Shown piece by piece: positions 29,065 to 41,726 of a DNA stretch of 64,000 nucleotides (the first letter of the stretch is position 1; each line of letters opens with the position of its first letter). Source of the stretch: a cyanobacterium PCC 7702 (GTDB lineage Bacteria; Cyanobacteriota; Cyanobacteriia; Cyanobacteriales; Nostocaceae); NCBI GenBank assembly GCA_000332255.1, contig KB235926.1, forward strand, positions 4,292,407-4,356,406. Reading direction: 5' to 3'. The notes below the pieces were generated by a model that had not been told where the DNA came from, did not search any database, and worked only from the letters and a program-made list of their open reading frames with translations. A program made the translations under genes and the position numbers.

Positions 29065-30261
29065 CTAGCTTGGGTGTAATTGGGCAGGTGTTAGTAAAAT
29101 TAACTGTTGCTGCAGGAATTTTCTCACTTGATTCAAGTCCAGCGGTACATTTTTTAAAATATCTGCCACTGTTAATTGACCGTTACATTTTTTTAAAAAA
29201 TCTAAGTCCGATGCTGACAAGTGAACAATCTGGTAATCGTAATTAAATACACACTGACTGGGAAATCCGTCAATACATGGGCTGAGTTCGGGAATAGCTG
29301 TCAACAGAGCTTTATCCTCTGACCAATCAGCTTTTGCTATAGGAGGGCGACCGAGGAAAAATTCATAATGGCTGACTTGAGGATCTAGTAATTCTATGAG
29401 GCGGTAGCGTTGGCGATCGCTCAAATTTTCTGCTCGTTTCATTAACTCTGGAGCTTTGCCTAAAAGTCGGTGTAAATCCCAAAAAGCGGGATTAGAAAAA
29501 CCAATAAATTCCAATCCCGATGCATCGATTAATTCAAATAAAGTCTCGATGTTGTAGTCTATTTCTTGGGGATGAAGGTACATGTCGGCAAAGCATTCAT
29601 CTCGTTGATTTTCCAGTGACCAACGTTCTTTTTCCCGCTTGACAAGTCGATTATTTTCTGGTAAGGAGGCAAATATCTTTCGTCCTACCTGGACACCGTC
29701 GCGGTAATCACCTCGTTTTTCGCCTTGAAGCAGGGCGATCGCTTGTTGCATCAGTCGAATTTCCCAGCGTCCCAACTCTCCATACACAAAGATATGCATT
29801 AAGCCGCCCGGGGCTAACTTTTTTGCTAAAGCTCGAATACCGGCAATCGGATCGGGTAAGTGGTGCAGTACCCCCACACAATTAATCAAGTCAAACTCAC
29901 CCGCAAGTTGCTCCACATCGTACAAGCTCAGGTGATGAAACTCGACGCGGTAAGCTTGGGAACGCTGACAGCGCTGTTTGGCTACTTCTAACGCACCAGC
30001 GCTCAGGTCAATAGCAACAACAATAGCTTCCGGATTGAGGTGGACTAAGTACTCTGTTCCTACTCCCGTACCGCACCCTGCATCTAAAATTCGGATCTTT
30101 TGCCTTGCGGGTTTGCGTCCGGTGCAAAAGTTGTACGCGGCTAGCCAGTTCCAGCGCCAGTTATAACCTGGAGGTGGCTCATCCAGTAACGGCTCTGGAG
30201 GAAAGGGGTAGGTATTGTATAAATTAGCAACAGCAGTGCTAATTGCTTGTGAGTCGGACAT
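29065..30261 (-). CDS. SAM-dependent class I methyltransferase with a C-terminal winged-helix-like tail
   Basis: 398 residues. The SAM-binding motif I is ILDAGCGTGVGTEYL (about residues 58-72), followed by VVAIDLSAGALEVAK and the later NCVGVLHHLPDPIAGI of Methyltransf_11/12/25 types. The last 60 residues (HLSASDLDFLKKCNGQLTVA, then DLNQVRKFLQQQLILL) look like a PqqD-type or winged-helix domain. The N-terminus YNTYPFPPEPLL is common in a family of uncharacterised cyanobacterial and bacterial methyltransferases. Substrate unknown. Confidence 0.85.
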   Translation of the reverse strand: MSDSQAISTAVANLYNTYPFPPEPLLDEPPPGYNWRWNWLAAYNFCTGRKPARQKIRILDAGCGTGVGTEYLVHLNPEAIVVAIDLSAGALEVAKQRCQRSQAYRVEFHHLSLYDVEQLAGEFDLINCVGVLHHLPDPIAGIRALAKKLAPGGLMHIFVYGELGRWEIRLMQQAIALLQGEKRGDYRDGVQVGRKIFASLPENNRLVKREKERWSLENQRDECFADMYLHPQEIDYNIETLFELIDASGLEFIGFSNPAFWDLHRLLGKAPELMKRAENLSDRQRYRLIELLDPQVSHYEFFLGRPPIAKADWSEDKALLTAIPELSPCIDGFPSQCVFNYDYQIVHLSASDLDFLKKCNGQLTVADILKNVPLDLNQVRKFLQQQLILLTPAQLHPS

Positions 30262-34211
<3,950 letters not shown>

Positions 34212-34584
34212 ACGTTTTTCATAACTTGGAATCCACTAACCAGGGAAGTTATATGCTTCCTTGGTTACCTTAGCTGCTTGTAATGGCAACTTTTCGTAAC
34301 ATTGCTTTCAGAATCGAAATTCCAGTGAAAACATGAAAAGTAATGTTACAAACTATTAAAAGCAGTCATATGTGCTCAGCATAATGCCCGAAAATAATTC
34401 CGGAAGGTAGCTGAGTTTGAAAGCTTGTTGACTCCTAATTACTCAAACAGGCTCGGAATCTCATAATTCCAGCAGCTTTTAAGCATTGAGTTAAAAAAAT
34501 CAAGAGAAAACGAGCTCGGTCAGCCCACAAAGTCGCACCAGTTTCATCAAATTCTGGTTTTATTCGTATTGGAGGAATCCATTA
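34212..34584. other. apcE-apcA intergenic region with stem-loops
   Basis: 373 bp. Besides the strong hairpin at 34237-34267 there is an 8-bp inverted repeat GTAACATT (34296-34303) with AATGTTAC (34342-34349). The apcA ribosome site TTGGAGGAATCC precedes 34585. The length and hairpins suggest a separate strong promoter for apcABC plus partial termination after apcE; that is inference. Confidence 0.55.
34237..34267 (+). terminator. Stem-loop after apcE (possible attenuator)
   Basis: TAACCAGGGAAG pairs with CTTCCTTGGTTA (12 bp, one G-T) around a 7-base loop, 26 bases after the apcE stop. No T-run follows, so it may stabilise or attenuate rather than end the transcript. ApcE is needed in far fewer copies than ApcA and ApcB. 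Confidence 0.55.
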
Positions 34585-35070
34585 ATGAGTATCGTCACGA
34601 AGTCTATCGTGAATGCAGATGCAGAAGCCCGCTATCTTAGCCCTGGCGAACTGGATCGAATTAAGAGCTTTGTTTCTAGTGGTGAAAAGCGCCTGCGGAT
34701 TGCTCAAATTTTGACAGATAACCGCGAGCGGATTGTGAAGCAAGCTGGCGATCAGCTCTTCCAAAAACGCCCCGATGTTGTTTCTCCTGGTGGCAATGCT
34801 TATGGTCAAGAAATGACCGCTACCTGCTTGCGCGACCTGGATTACTACCTCCGCCTGATTACCTACGGTATTGTTGCCGGTGATGTTACCCCCATCGAAG
34901 AAATTGGTATTGTGGGCGTGCGGGAAATGTACAAGTCCCTCGGTACTCCCATCGATGCTGTGGCTGCTGGTGTCAGCGCCATGAAGAACGTTGCTTCTTC
35001 CATACTATCTGCTGAAGATGCTGCTGAAGCTGGCGCTTACTTTGATTATGTCGCTGGTGCTTTAGCATAG
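34585..35070 (+). CDS. apcA: Allophycocyanin alpha subunit
   Basis: 161 residues, normal. Binds one phycocyanobilin at the cysteine in [18 protein letters not shown] (about residue 81). It starts [23 protein letters not shown] and ends [13 protein letters not shown], as in allophycocyanin alpha. With ApcB it builds the core trimers that collect energy from phycocyanin rods and pass it to ApcE/ApcD. A strong GGAGG site and highly biased codons suit very high expression. The spacing to apcB is 64 bp. Confidence 0.98.
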   Translation: MSIVTKSIVNADAEARYLSPGELDRIKSFVSSGEKRLRIAQILTDNRERIVKQAGDQLFQKRPDVVSPGGNAYGQEMTATCLRDLDYYLRLITYGIVAGDVTPIEEIGIVGVREMYKSLGTPIDAVAAGVSAMKNVASSILSAEDAAEAGAYFDYVAGALA

Positions 35071-35134
35071 GTAAAGCTGTTTAGCTGCTGAAACGGAAGT
35101 ATTGCAATAACGTTGGAAATAAGGAAATAACAAC

Positions 35135-35620
35135 ATGCAAGACGCAATTACCGCTGTTATTAATTCTTCAGACGTTCAAGGTAAGTACTTGGACACCGCT
35201 GCTCTGGAAAAACTCAAGAGCTACTTCTCAACTGGCGAACTGCGCGTACGTGCTGCTACCACCATCGCTGCTAATGCTGCTGCGATTGTCAAAGAAGCTG
35301 TGGCTAAGTCCCTCCTTTACTCTGACATTACTCGTCCCGGCGGTAACATGTATACCACTCGTCGCTATGCTGCTTGCATTCGCGATTTGGACTACTATCT
35401 CCGCTATGCTACCTATGCCATGTTAGCTGGTGACCCCTCCATTTTGGACGAGCGCGTGCTCAATGGCTTGAAGGAAACTTATAATTCCCTGGGCGTACCC
35501 ATTAGTGCTACCGTACAAGCTATCCAAGCAATGAAGGAAGTAACCGCTAGCTTGGTTGGTCCCGATGCTGGTAAGGAAATGGGTGTTTATTTCGACTACA
35601 TTTGCTCTGGCTTGAGCTAG
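35135..35620 (+). CDS. apcB: Allophycocyanin beta subunit
   Basis: 161 residues. The bilin cysteine is in [20 protein letters not shown]; the conserved asparagine in [12 protein letters not shown] is the one methylated in phycobiliprotein beta chains. It starts [20 protein letters not shown] and ends [10 protein letters not shown]. Partner of ApcA in core trimers. The ribosome site is AAGGAAA. Same operon as apcA. Confidence 0.98.
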   Translation: MQDAITAVINSSDVQGKYLDTAALEKLKSYFSTGELRVRAATTIAANAAAIVKEAVAKSLLYSDITRPGGNMYTTRRYAACIRDLDYYLRYATYAMLAGDPSILDERVLNGLKETYNSLGVPISATVQAIQAMKEVTASLVGPDAGKEMGVYFDYICSGLS

Positions 35621-35667
35621 GGAGCTAGTTTGCGCTTAATAGCTTAGGTGCGACTTAAGATTAAGGT

Positions 35668-35764
35668 CTGGAAATCAGTCGTGAGTGCTAGAACGTTATG
35701 TCGCTTATCAAGCTAAATTAAGTTGATGAGTGTAAACTGTCTAGTATTGACGCTTGATTTCCAG
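35668..35764 (+). other. Long-range inverted repeat between apcB and apcC
   Basis: CTGGAAATCA (35668-35677) and TGATTTCCAG (35755-35764) are perfect 10-bp complements separated by 77 bases, within the 214-bp apcB-apcC gap. On the mRNA this could fold and reduce read-through into apcC or protect apcAB message. No T-run follows the stem. Confidence 0.6.
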
Positions 35765-35834
35765 CCTTTGAGTGAATAAAGACAAGATTTTGAAATAAAA
35801 AAGTTTTCACTTTTATTACAGGAGATTTACAACA

Positions 35835-36041
35835 ATGGGGCGCTTGTTTAAAATTACTGCTTGTGTTCCAAGCCAAACTAGAATTCGCACTCAGCGGGAA
35901 TTACAAAATACTTACTTTACTAAGTTAGTTCCTTATGAAAATTGGTTCCGCGAACAGCAACGCATTCAAAAAATGGGTGGGAAGATTGTCAAGGTTGAAT
36001 TAGCAACTGGAAAGCAAGGAATAAACACAGGTTTAGCTTAA
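35835..36041 (+). CDS. apcC: Phycobilisome small core linker (LC7.8)
   Basis: 68 residues, basic: MGRLFKITACVPSQTRIRTQ at the start, the Arg-rich RELQNTYFTKLVPY, and a GGKIVKVELATGK end. It caps allophycocyanin trimers in the core cylinders and modulates their spectrum. Length and sequence match the family closely. A clear ACAGGAGA site precedes the ATG. Last gene of apcEABC. Confidence 0.97.
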   Translation: MGRLFKITACVPSQTRIRTQRELQNTYFTKLVPYENWFREQQRIQKMGGKIVKVELATGKQGINTGLA

Positions 36042-36282
36042 AATCTCAATGTTCCTTTGCTGCGAGAGATGATAACCTCCCCGGAAGGATACAGTAGCGA
36101 AAGTATCCAATGAACAGACGCCGAAATCAATCTGAGGAGTAGTCTTTCTTTATCGAGCCGACTTGACTTGAATAAGTAAGTTATCAATGGAAGGTTCAAA
36201 AACCTCGCACGTGGGGAAAAGTGGAGTGCGTAGCTAGTTCATTGTAATTAATTACTATAGAGGAATTATTCTAGGGAGTTGT

Positions 36283-36307
36283 AAGAGGTCTGTTTGACCT
36301 CTTTTTT
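36283..36307 (+). terminator. Rho-independent terminator of the apc operon
   Basis: AAGAGGTC and GACCTCTT form a perfect 8-bp stem around TGTTT, running into a six-T stretch (36302-36307). It lies 241 bases past the apcC stop and just before the convergent neighbour's stop codon. Confidence 0.85.
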
Positions 36308-36316
36308 GTGCTTTAG

Positions 36317-37318
36317 CTAGATAAAATCAAACATTTTTAGGAGACGGTATCCATGGGTATATAGGGGAACCGGGTCTTCAACTTTTTGTTTTCTTTTTAG
36401 CTGTTCGACAGTTTCGTCAAATATGATGAGCGTTTCTTTACCAACTTTTAACCACTCTTGATAGGGTACGCTCATATCTTCTTCCACACGGACAATACTT
36501 GCTGGTACCATTGCCCGGTATGCTTCGTTGAATTTTCTGCGAAATCTAAAATCTACTGAAATTCTTAGTCCTTCTGCTTTTCGCCTGACTGTTTGGTGCA
36601 ATCCACGAGCATCGTTGAAGTACATCGTACCGTGTTGCAATCGGGCTTCTGTATAAGAAACAACCATGGGAATGTCTTTTCCTTCATCGAAGTCGGACAT
36701 AAACCGCATTGCTTGTAGTTCCATTTCGCGCGGCATTTCACCAGCTTCGATAGTTATATTTTCTATATCGCCAAATAATGGCAAAATTACGACTGTAGCA
36801 TCTGCTGGGACACCTGCCCAAACATCACTGTGAAGTTTTGAACTGGCAAAGGGTAAACGGGCTTTTTGCGGATCGGTTTTGCCATATACGATGCGGAGAT
36901 TTACCGGTAAATCTACTGCATCAATCAAATCATTGGCTGCAAATTGGTAAAAAGCTTCAGCGACACTTTTTTGAAAAAGGTTAAAAGCGAGAGTGTGTTC
37001 GCGCTTTGGCATTAAAAGTCCAGTTCCAGTGTAGTTGGGCAAGGTATTCCTCGCTTCCAGCAATCTTTGCAGAATTTCCTCCTCTGAAAGAATGATGGGG
37101 CTATTTAAACATGCTGAAATATAAGTTGCCGCTGCAATTTTGATGTGTTGAAATAATTCTGGCTTCAATTTGTGTTCGAACAGCAGTCGATACTGGCGTT
37201 TGGTAGCCATGCGATCGCTCAACTCGTCAAACAAGCGATCGCCTAGTTGAGAGAATGCGATCGCTCGTTCGTATTCCGACTGCTTGTTTAGTCCTGCTTT
37301 TGTTAACAATCCTTTCAT
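36317..37318 (-). CDS. Putative Fe(II)/2-oxoglutarate-dependent oxygenase-like protein
   Basis: 333 residues from ATG 37318 (MKGLLTKAGLNKQSEYERA), preceded by AAGG at a normal distance; the frame opens 15 codons earlier. A possible HxD...H iron facial triad is seen: KLHSDVWAG (His, Asp) and, about 80 residues later, RGLHQTVRR (His). It is followed by GLRISVDFRFRR, where an arginine could bind 2-oxoglutarate. The region between is beta-rich (ATVVILPLFGDIENITIEAG), fitting a double-stranded beta-helix. Similar proteins occur sporadically, including in antibiotic gene clusters (StrG-like); this match is from memory and unproven. Substrate unknown. Confidence 0.6.
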   Translation of the reverse strand: MKGLLTKAGLNKQSEYERAIAFSQLGDRLFDELSDRMATKRQYRLLFEHKLKPELFQHIKIAAATYISACLNSPIILSEEEILQRLLEARNTLPNYTGTGLLMPKREHTLAFNLFQKSVAEAFYQFAANDLIDAVDLPVNLRIVYGKTDPQKARLPFASSKLHSDVWAGVPADATVVILPLFGDIENITIEAGEMPREMELQAMRFMSDFDEGKDIPMVVSYTEARLQHGTMYFNDARGLHQTVRRKAEGLRISVDFRFRRKFNEAYRAMVPASIVRVEEDMSVPYQEWLKVGKETLIIFDETVEQLKRKQKVEDPVPLYTHGYRLLKMFDFI

Positions 37319-37902
37319 AATTATTACCTTGAGGTTTTTGTGCGTGATTTTTTTTACAAACACAATAATTTCATCTTGCCTAAACGGAAATGAGCTCTAG
37401 TAGAGTAATGCTTCGGATTCTTCACATAAATTTCCGGTCAAAATCCCACGCAAAAACATAAAGATATCTGTAAGTATTAAGCTTTATTGAAAACACATGA
37501 AATTTTCTTAATTTATTTATGTTCTTCCTTGATAGTTTGGGAGCACCTTAAAAACAAGAGTTAGAGAATTGTCAAAAGCACTCTCGTGCCAGTTCTCTTT
37601 CATCTTAATCGTGTGCTTCTGTCCTTGCGACGTACCATATACAAGGTCCTTTCGTTTCTGAAAACACTTATTTTTAATTTCCTTTTTCCCACTTACTATT
37701 TTTTAATATCCCAATAAGTAACTTCAACATTTTCAAGTAAAGATAAACTTGCTAAATTTTAATCTAGTATATTTTGCCTGGAAATAGTAAGGTTGCTCTC
37801 ATATTTTATTTACCTAAGAAATCTTGTTTTGCTCCTCATCATTTTTAGCATAAAAACAGTTGATAATGAATCAATTTATTTGCGTTCAAAACAAAAGTAA
37901 AA
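37319..37902. other. Intergenic region between divergent genes
   Basis: 584 bp, very AT-rich, between the leftward oxygenase-like gene and the rightward methyltransferase. It must hold promoters for both. No reading frame, RNA gene or clear palindrome identified. Confidence 0.55.
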
Positions 37903-38673
37903 ATGACAAATTTCGAAAATAGAAATGTCACCAAAGACCTTTACGACAGTACAGCATCACAATGGATTAGACAAGAACCTTCTTCTCTTTCTGACTTTAC
38001 AGCACGTCCGTTTGTCCTAGAACTATGTGAACCAGTTAGGGGTTTGCGAGTGCTTGATTTGGGTTGCGGAGAAGGTTATTGCAGTCGAGAGTTACGCGCA
38101 CTAGGTGCAACACAAGTATGTGGTTTAGATATTTCTGAGGGTATGATCGCTGCAGCAAAGTTGCAGGAAGCTCAACAACCTTGGGGTATTGACTACGAAG
38201 TAGGATGTGCTACTAACCTTCAACAATTTGGCGATCGCACTTTTGATTTAGTAGTTGCAGTTTTTCTGTTTAACTACTTAACTACTGCTCAAACCCAGCA
38301 ATGCATAGCAGAAATAGCACGCGTACTTTCTCCTGGCGGTAGATTTGTTTTCAGCGTTCCCCATCCATGCTTTCCATACATGCGAGAAGCTGCATATCCC
38401 TTTTATTTTGAAGTCGAGGGTAGAGGCTACTTTAGCAAACGAGATTGGCAATTTCCAGGACGTATTTGGAAGAGAAATGGTTCTTGGCTAAATGTGCAAT
38501 TAATTCACAAAACTTTAGAAGACTATTTTGATGCTCTCAAAAATGCTGGCTTCAATACAATGCCAACCTTAAAGGAATTACGAGTTACTCCAGAACACAT
38601 AGCGCTGGACGAATCGTTCTTCTCTCCTTTAGTTGACTTACCACTTCATTTAGCAATACAAGTATGGCGATGA
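37903..38673 (+). CDS. SAM-dependent class I methyltransferase
   Basis: 256 residues. SAM-binding motif I is VLDLGCGEGYCSRELRALG (residues 49-67), motif II VCGLDISEGMIAAAK, and motif IV FDLVVAVFLFNYLTTAQ. It is followed by LSPGGRFVFSVPHPCFPYM, typical of Methyltransf_11/25 small-molecule methyltransferases. No membrane segment. Its last codons overlap the start of the diiron oxidase-like gene (ATGGCGATGA), so the two are translationally coupled and probably act in one pathway. Substrate unknown. Confidence 0.88.
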   Translation: MTNFENRNVTKDLYDSTASQWIRQEPSSLSDFTARPFVLELCEPVRGLRVLDLGCGEGYCSRELRALGATQVCGLDISEGMIAAAKLQEAQQPWGIDYEVGCATNLQQFGDRTFDLVVAVFLFNYLTTAQTQQCIAEIARVLSPGGRFVFSVPHPCFPYMREAAYPFYFEVEGRGYFSKRDWQFPGRIWKRNGSWLNVQLIHKTLEDYFDALKNAGFNTMPTLKELRVTPEHIALDESFFSPLVDLPLHLAIQVWR

Positions 38674-39404
38674 AAAACTTATCTTCTTTTGTGCAGGTTC
38701 AGGAATCTCTACGTGAAATTACGGCTAACCATCCCCTTTGGAATCATGAGTTCCTCAATCGTTGCCGTACTAGACAATTAGCTTTACAAGAAGTACAATT
38801 ACTGGCTATTCAAATGTATAAATTCTCTAAAGAATTTAGCCGTATCTTGGCTAGCATCTTATCTTGCTGTCAAGATGAAAGTGTTCAGTTGGCGATCTTA
38901 GAAAACCTATTCGATGAAATGGGACGAGGAGATTTGACTCAGTCCCATCCAGAATTATTTCGGCACTTTACCCGCGCGTTAGGTATTGACGACAATATCC
39001 TTGCTATACAGGCTCCCAATCTTGAAACTGAAGCCTTAATTAATACTTACCTGCGCATACCACACCAGTACGGTTTTTTAGCTGCACTTGGTGCCGTTTG
39101 TTATGCCTCAGAAGGAATTGTGAGTGCGCTGTACATTCAACTTTATCAAGGAATTATTGGTGCTGCACCCTTGCCAAAAGAATCTCTCGTATTTTTTGAA
39201 GTTCATATTCACTTAGATGATAGCCATGCAGCAAAATTAGCAGCATTGATTGAAGCTCGAGTTACAACAGTTGAAGAATTAGAAAATATAAAACTCGCCG
39301 TTCTTGAAGCAATGAATGCTCGCGTACAATTCTTCAATGGAATCGAACGCCAAATTATTGAATATCAAGTTAATGCTAATCCATTTAACTTATTAAAGGT
39401 ATAG
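38664..39404 (+). CDS. Haem-oxygenase-like diiron oxidase (HDO, TENA/PqqC-like fold)
   Basis: 246 residues, all-helical. The candidate iron ligands of the HDO family are in order: LENLFDEMGRGDLTQSHPEL (Glu and His), YASEGIVSALYI (Glu), and FFEVHIHLDDSHAAKL (His, Asp, His). Known members (UndA, SznF central domain, CADD) use oxygen for C-C cleavage, N-oxygenation or amination. Start could be 38664 or 38670; both overlap the methyltransferase. Coupling with a methyltransferase suggests a small biosynthetic step. Product unknown. Confidence 0.8.
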   Translation: MAMKNLSSFVQVQESLREITANHPLWNHEFLNRCRTRQLALQEVQLLAIQMYKFSKEFSRILASILSCCQDESVQLAILENLFDEMGRGDLTQSHPELFRHFTRALGIDDNILAIQAPNLETEALINTYLRIPHQYGFLAALGAVCYASEGIVSALYIQLYQGIIGAAPLPKESLVFFEVHIHLDDSHAAKLAALIEARVTTVEELENIKLAVLEAMNARVQFFNGIERQIIEYQVNANPFNLLKV

Positions 39405-39586
39405 CAGTAAGAGTAAAAACACTCTGGCAGCTAAACTAAATTTAACAATGACAATTACAGCGACATTTTTTATTTTTTTCTATCGTGGCAAACAAACAAT
39501 CTCAATTTTGATCAGAGCTAAATTTAAAAAACATAATTTAGTTTCATCAAAACATGTAAATTAAATACTGTCATAAGGAGACTTGA

Positions 39587-40138
39587 ATGTACGGATTAGT
39601 TAATAAGGCGATTCAGGACATGGTATGCAGCCGTTTCGGCGAAAATACTTGGCAAGAAATTAAGCAAAAAGCAGGAATAGAAGTAGATTTTTTTATGACA
39701 ATGGAAGCTTATCCAGATGAAATTACCCATAGGTTGGTAAAAGCAGCCAGTGCCGTACTTAATCTCTCACCCCAAGAGGTTATGCAAGCTTTTGGAGAAT
39801 ACTGGGTACAGTATACAGCATGGGAAGGCTATGGTGAACTTATGGATATGAGTGGAGATAATTTACCTGAATTTCTCGAAAACCTCGACAATCTTCATGC
39901 TCGTGTCGGAATTAGTTTTCCCCAGCTGCAACCTCCATCTTTTGAATGTGCCGATATAGAAGAAGAATCTTTGAAACTTCGTTATCATTCAACTAGAGAA
40001 GGTTTAGCTCCAATGGTAATTGGTTTAATTAAGGGGTTGGGGAAAAAATTTCATACAGAAGTTGATATTTCTCAAACCCAAAGTCGAGACGCGGGAGCTG
40101 AACATGATGAATTTTTGGTGAAATATAAACCACAATAA
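39587..40138 (+). CDS. H-NOX haem NO-binding sensor protein
   Basis: 183 residues, a stand-alone H-NOX domain that binds haem and senses NO (in some cases O2). The proximal haem ligand is His104 ([11 protein letters not shown]), and the haem-propionate YxSxR motif is YHSTR at 133-137. N-terminal [13 protein letters not shown] and the [13 protein letters not shown] stretch are family hallmarks. AAGGAGA precedes the ATG. The kinase gene follows after three bases, so it is the haem-sensing input to that kinase. Whether it excludes O2 cannot be judged by eye. Confidence 0.93.
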   Translation: MYGLVNKAIQDMVCSRFGENTWQEIKQKAGIEVDFFMTMEAYPDEITHRLVKAASAVLNLSPQEVMQAFGEYWVQYTAWEGYGELMDMSGDNLPEFLENLDNLHARVGISFPQLQPPSFECADIEEESLKLRYHSTREGLAPMVIGLIKGLGKKFHTEVDISQTQSRDAGAEHDEFLVKYKPQ

Positions 40139-40141
40139 GAC

Positions 40142-41578
40142 ATGGTTTTTACTAAATTTAGTCTTTCCTTTGATTCATTTGCCAAAGCATTTCCGTTTCA
40201 TTTTGTAATTAATCGTCATCGAGAAATTGTACAGGTTGGTTCTGTTCTGGAGCGCCTTTGTCCTGAACAAATAATTGGTACATCTTTTACCCAGCATTTT
40301 CAGCTTAAGCGTCCAAATATTACAGTTGATTTTGATGATATTATCAAGCATTCCCGCACTCTTTTTATTTTGGAATTTCTGCATAATGGAATGCAGCTGA
40401 AAGGACAAATGATGTATCAACTAGAGCAGGATGTAATATTTTTTCTGGGTTCTCCTTGGGTTACTGATACTGCTAGTCTTGCTCCTCTTGGTCTAAAACT
40501 TAAGGATTTTGCTATTCACGATCCGATTGTTGATTTTATTTTTCTTTTACAAGCTAAGAACACAGCGATCGCCGATAATGAAAAATTAACAGCAGAATTA
40601 ATTAAACAACAGATAGAATTAAAGGCTGCTCTCAAACTTAAAGATAATTTAGCTAAAATTGCCAAAGCCCAGGCAGAAAAGCTAAACCAATCTTTAATAG
40701 CATTACAGAACACCCAAACTCAACTAATTCAAGCAGAAAAAATGTCCAGCCTGGGACAATTAGTAGCAGGTGTAGCTCATGAAATTAATAATCCGATTAA
40801 CTTTATATACGGCAATATAAATTACCTGGAAGAATACACGCAATATCTGTTACATTTATTTGCACTTTATCAAAAATTTAGTTGCCATCAAATTCGAGAA
40901 ATTGAAGAGTATGCTCAAAAAATAGACCTGGAGTACTTAATTGATGATTTACCAAAAATCATCGGTTCTATGAAAATTGGTGCTGAACGTATCATAGAAA
41001 TTGTATCATCTCTGCGGAATTTTTCTCGTTTAGACGAAGCAGAGATGAAAAAAGTTAATATTCACGAAGGGATAGATAGTACTCTATTAATTTTAGAGCA
41101 TCGACTCAAAGGACAAGGAAATAGTCCTCCTATAGAAGTTGTCAAAAAATATGGAGATTTACCTTTAGTAGAGTGCTATCCCGGTCAACTTAATCAAGTA
41201 TTCATGAATATTATTAGTAATGCGATTGATGCACTGGATAACCACAATACTAAAAGCTCTAGGCAAATTACTATTGCTACAGAATTATTAGTAAGTAACT
41301 TGGTTGCGATCAAAATTGCCGATAATGGTCCGGGAATTCCAGAAGTAGTTAAATCGCGAATTTTCGATCCTTTTTTTACTACTAAACCTGTGGGTAAGGG
41401 TACAGGGCTAGGCTTGTCAATTAGTTATAAAATAGTTGTAGAAAAGCATAAGGGGCAGTTGAAGTGCATTTCGCAACCAGGACGGGGAACGCAGTTCTGG
41501 ATAGAAATTCCTTTAGCAGTGCATACCGACAAGGAAAATGGCTTGGAATTAAAGATGGGTGCTTTTGAGTTGAGTTAG
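40142..41578 (+). CDS. H-NOX-associated sensor histidine kinase
   Basis: 478 residues. Residues about 1-160 form an HNOBA-type (H-NOX-associated, PAS-like) domain ([36 protein letters not shown]). A coiled-coil linker (about 165-215) follows, then HisKA with the H-box [14 protein letters not shown] and HATPase_c with N-box [15 protein letters not shown]1 IADNGPGIP, and G2 [11 protein letters not shown]. No membrane segment, so cytosolic like its partner. H-NOX proteins usually inhibit their kinase when NO binds. No response regulator is encoded next to it. Confidence 0.93.
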   Translation: MVFTKFSLSFDSFAKAFPFHFVINRHREIVQVGSVLERLCPEQIIGTSFTQHFQLKRPNITVDFDDIIKHSRTLFILEFLHNGMQLKGQMMYQLEQDVIFFLGSPWVTDTASLAPLGLKLKDFAIHDPIVDFIFLLQAKNTAIADNEKLTAELIKQQIELKAALKLKDNLAKIAKAQAEKLNQSLIALQNTQTQLIQAEKMSSLGQLVAGVAHEINNPINFIYGNINYLEEYTQYLLHLFALYQKFSCHQIREIEEYAQKIDLEYLIDDLPKIIGSMKIGAERIIEIVSSLRNFSRLDEAEMKKVNIHEGIDSTLLILEHRLKGQGNSPPIEVVKKYGDLPLVECYPGQLNQVFMNIISNAIDALDNHNTKSSRQITIATELLVSNLVAIKIADNGPGIPEVVKSRIFDPFFTTKPVGKGTGLGLSISYKIVVEKHKGQLKCISQPGRGTQFWIEIPLAVHTDKENGLELKMGAFELS

Positions 41579-41726
41579 TATTACGAAGGTTTGTGAACAG
41601 TTGCTCGTAATTTTGCCTGTTTGGAATTACGTTCAAACAGCTTGCCCGATCGCGTAATATCATTAACGTCAATTCCGTTTGCACAGCAAACCGGAAGCTG
41701 GAGTTAAGAATTTACTGGTACAGGTT

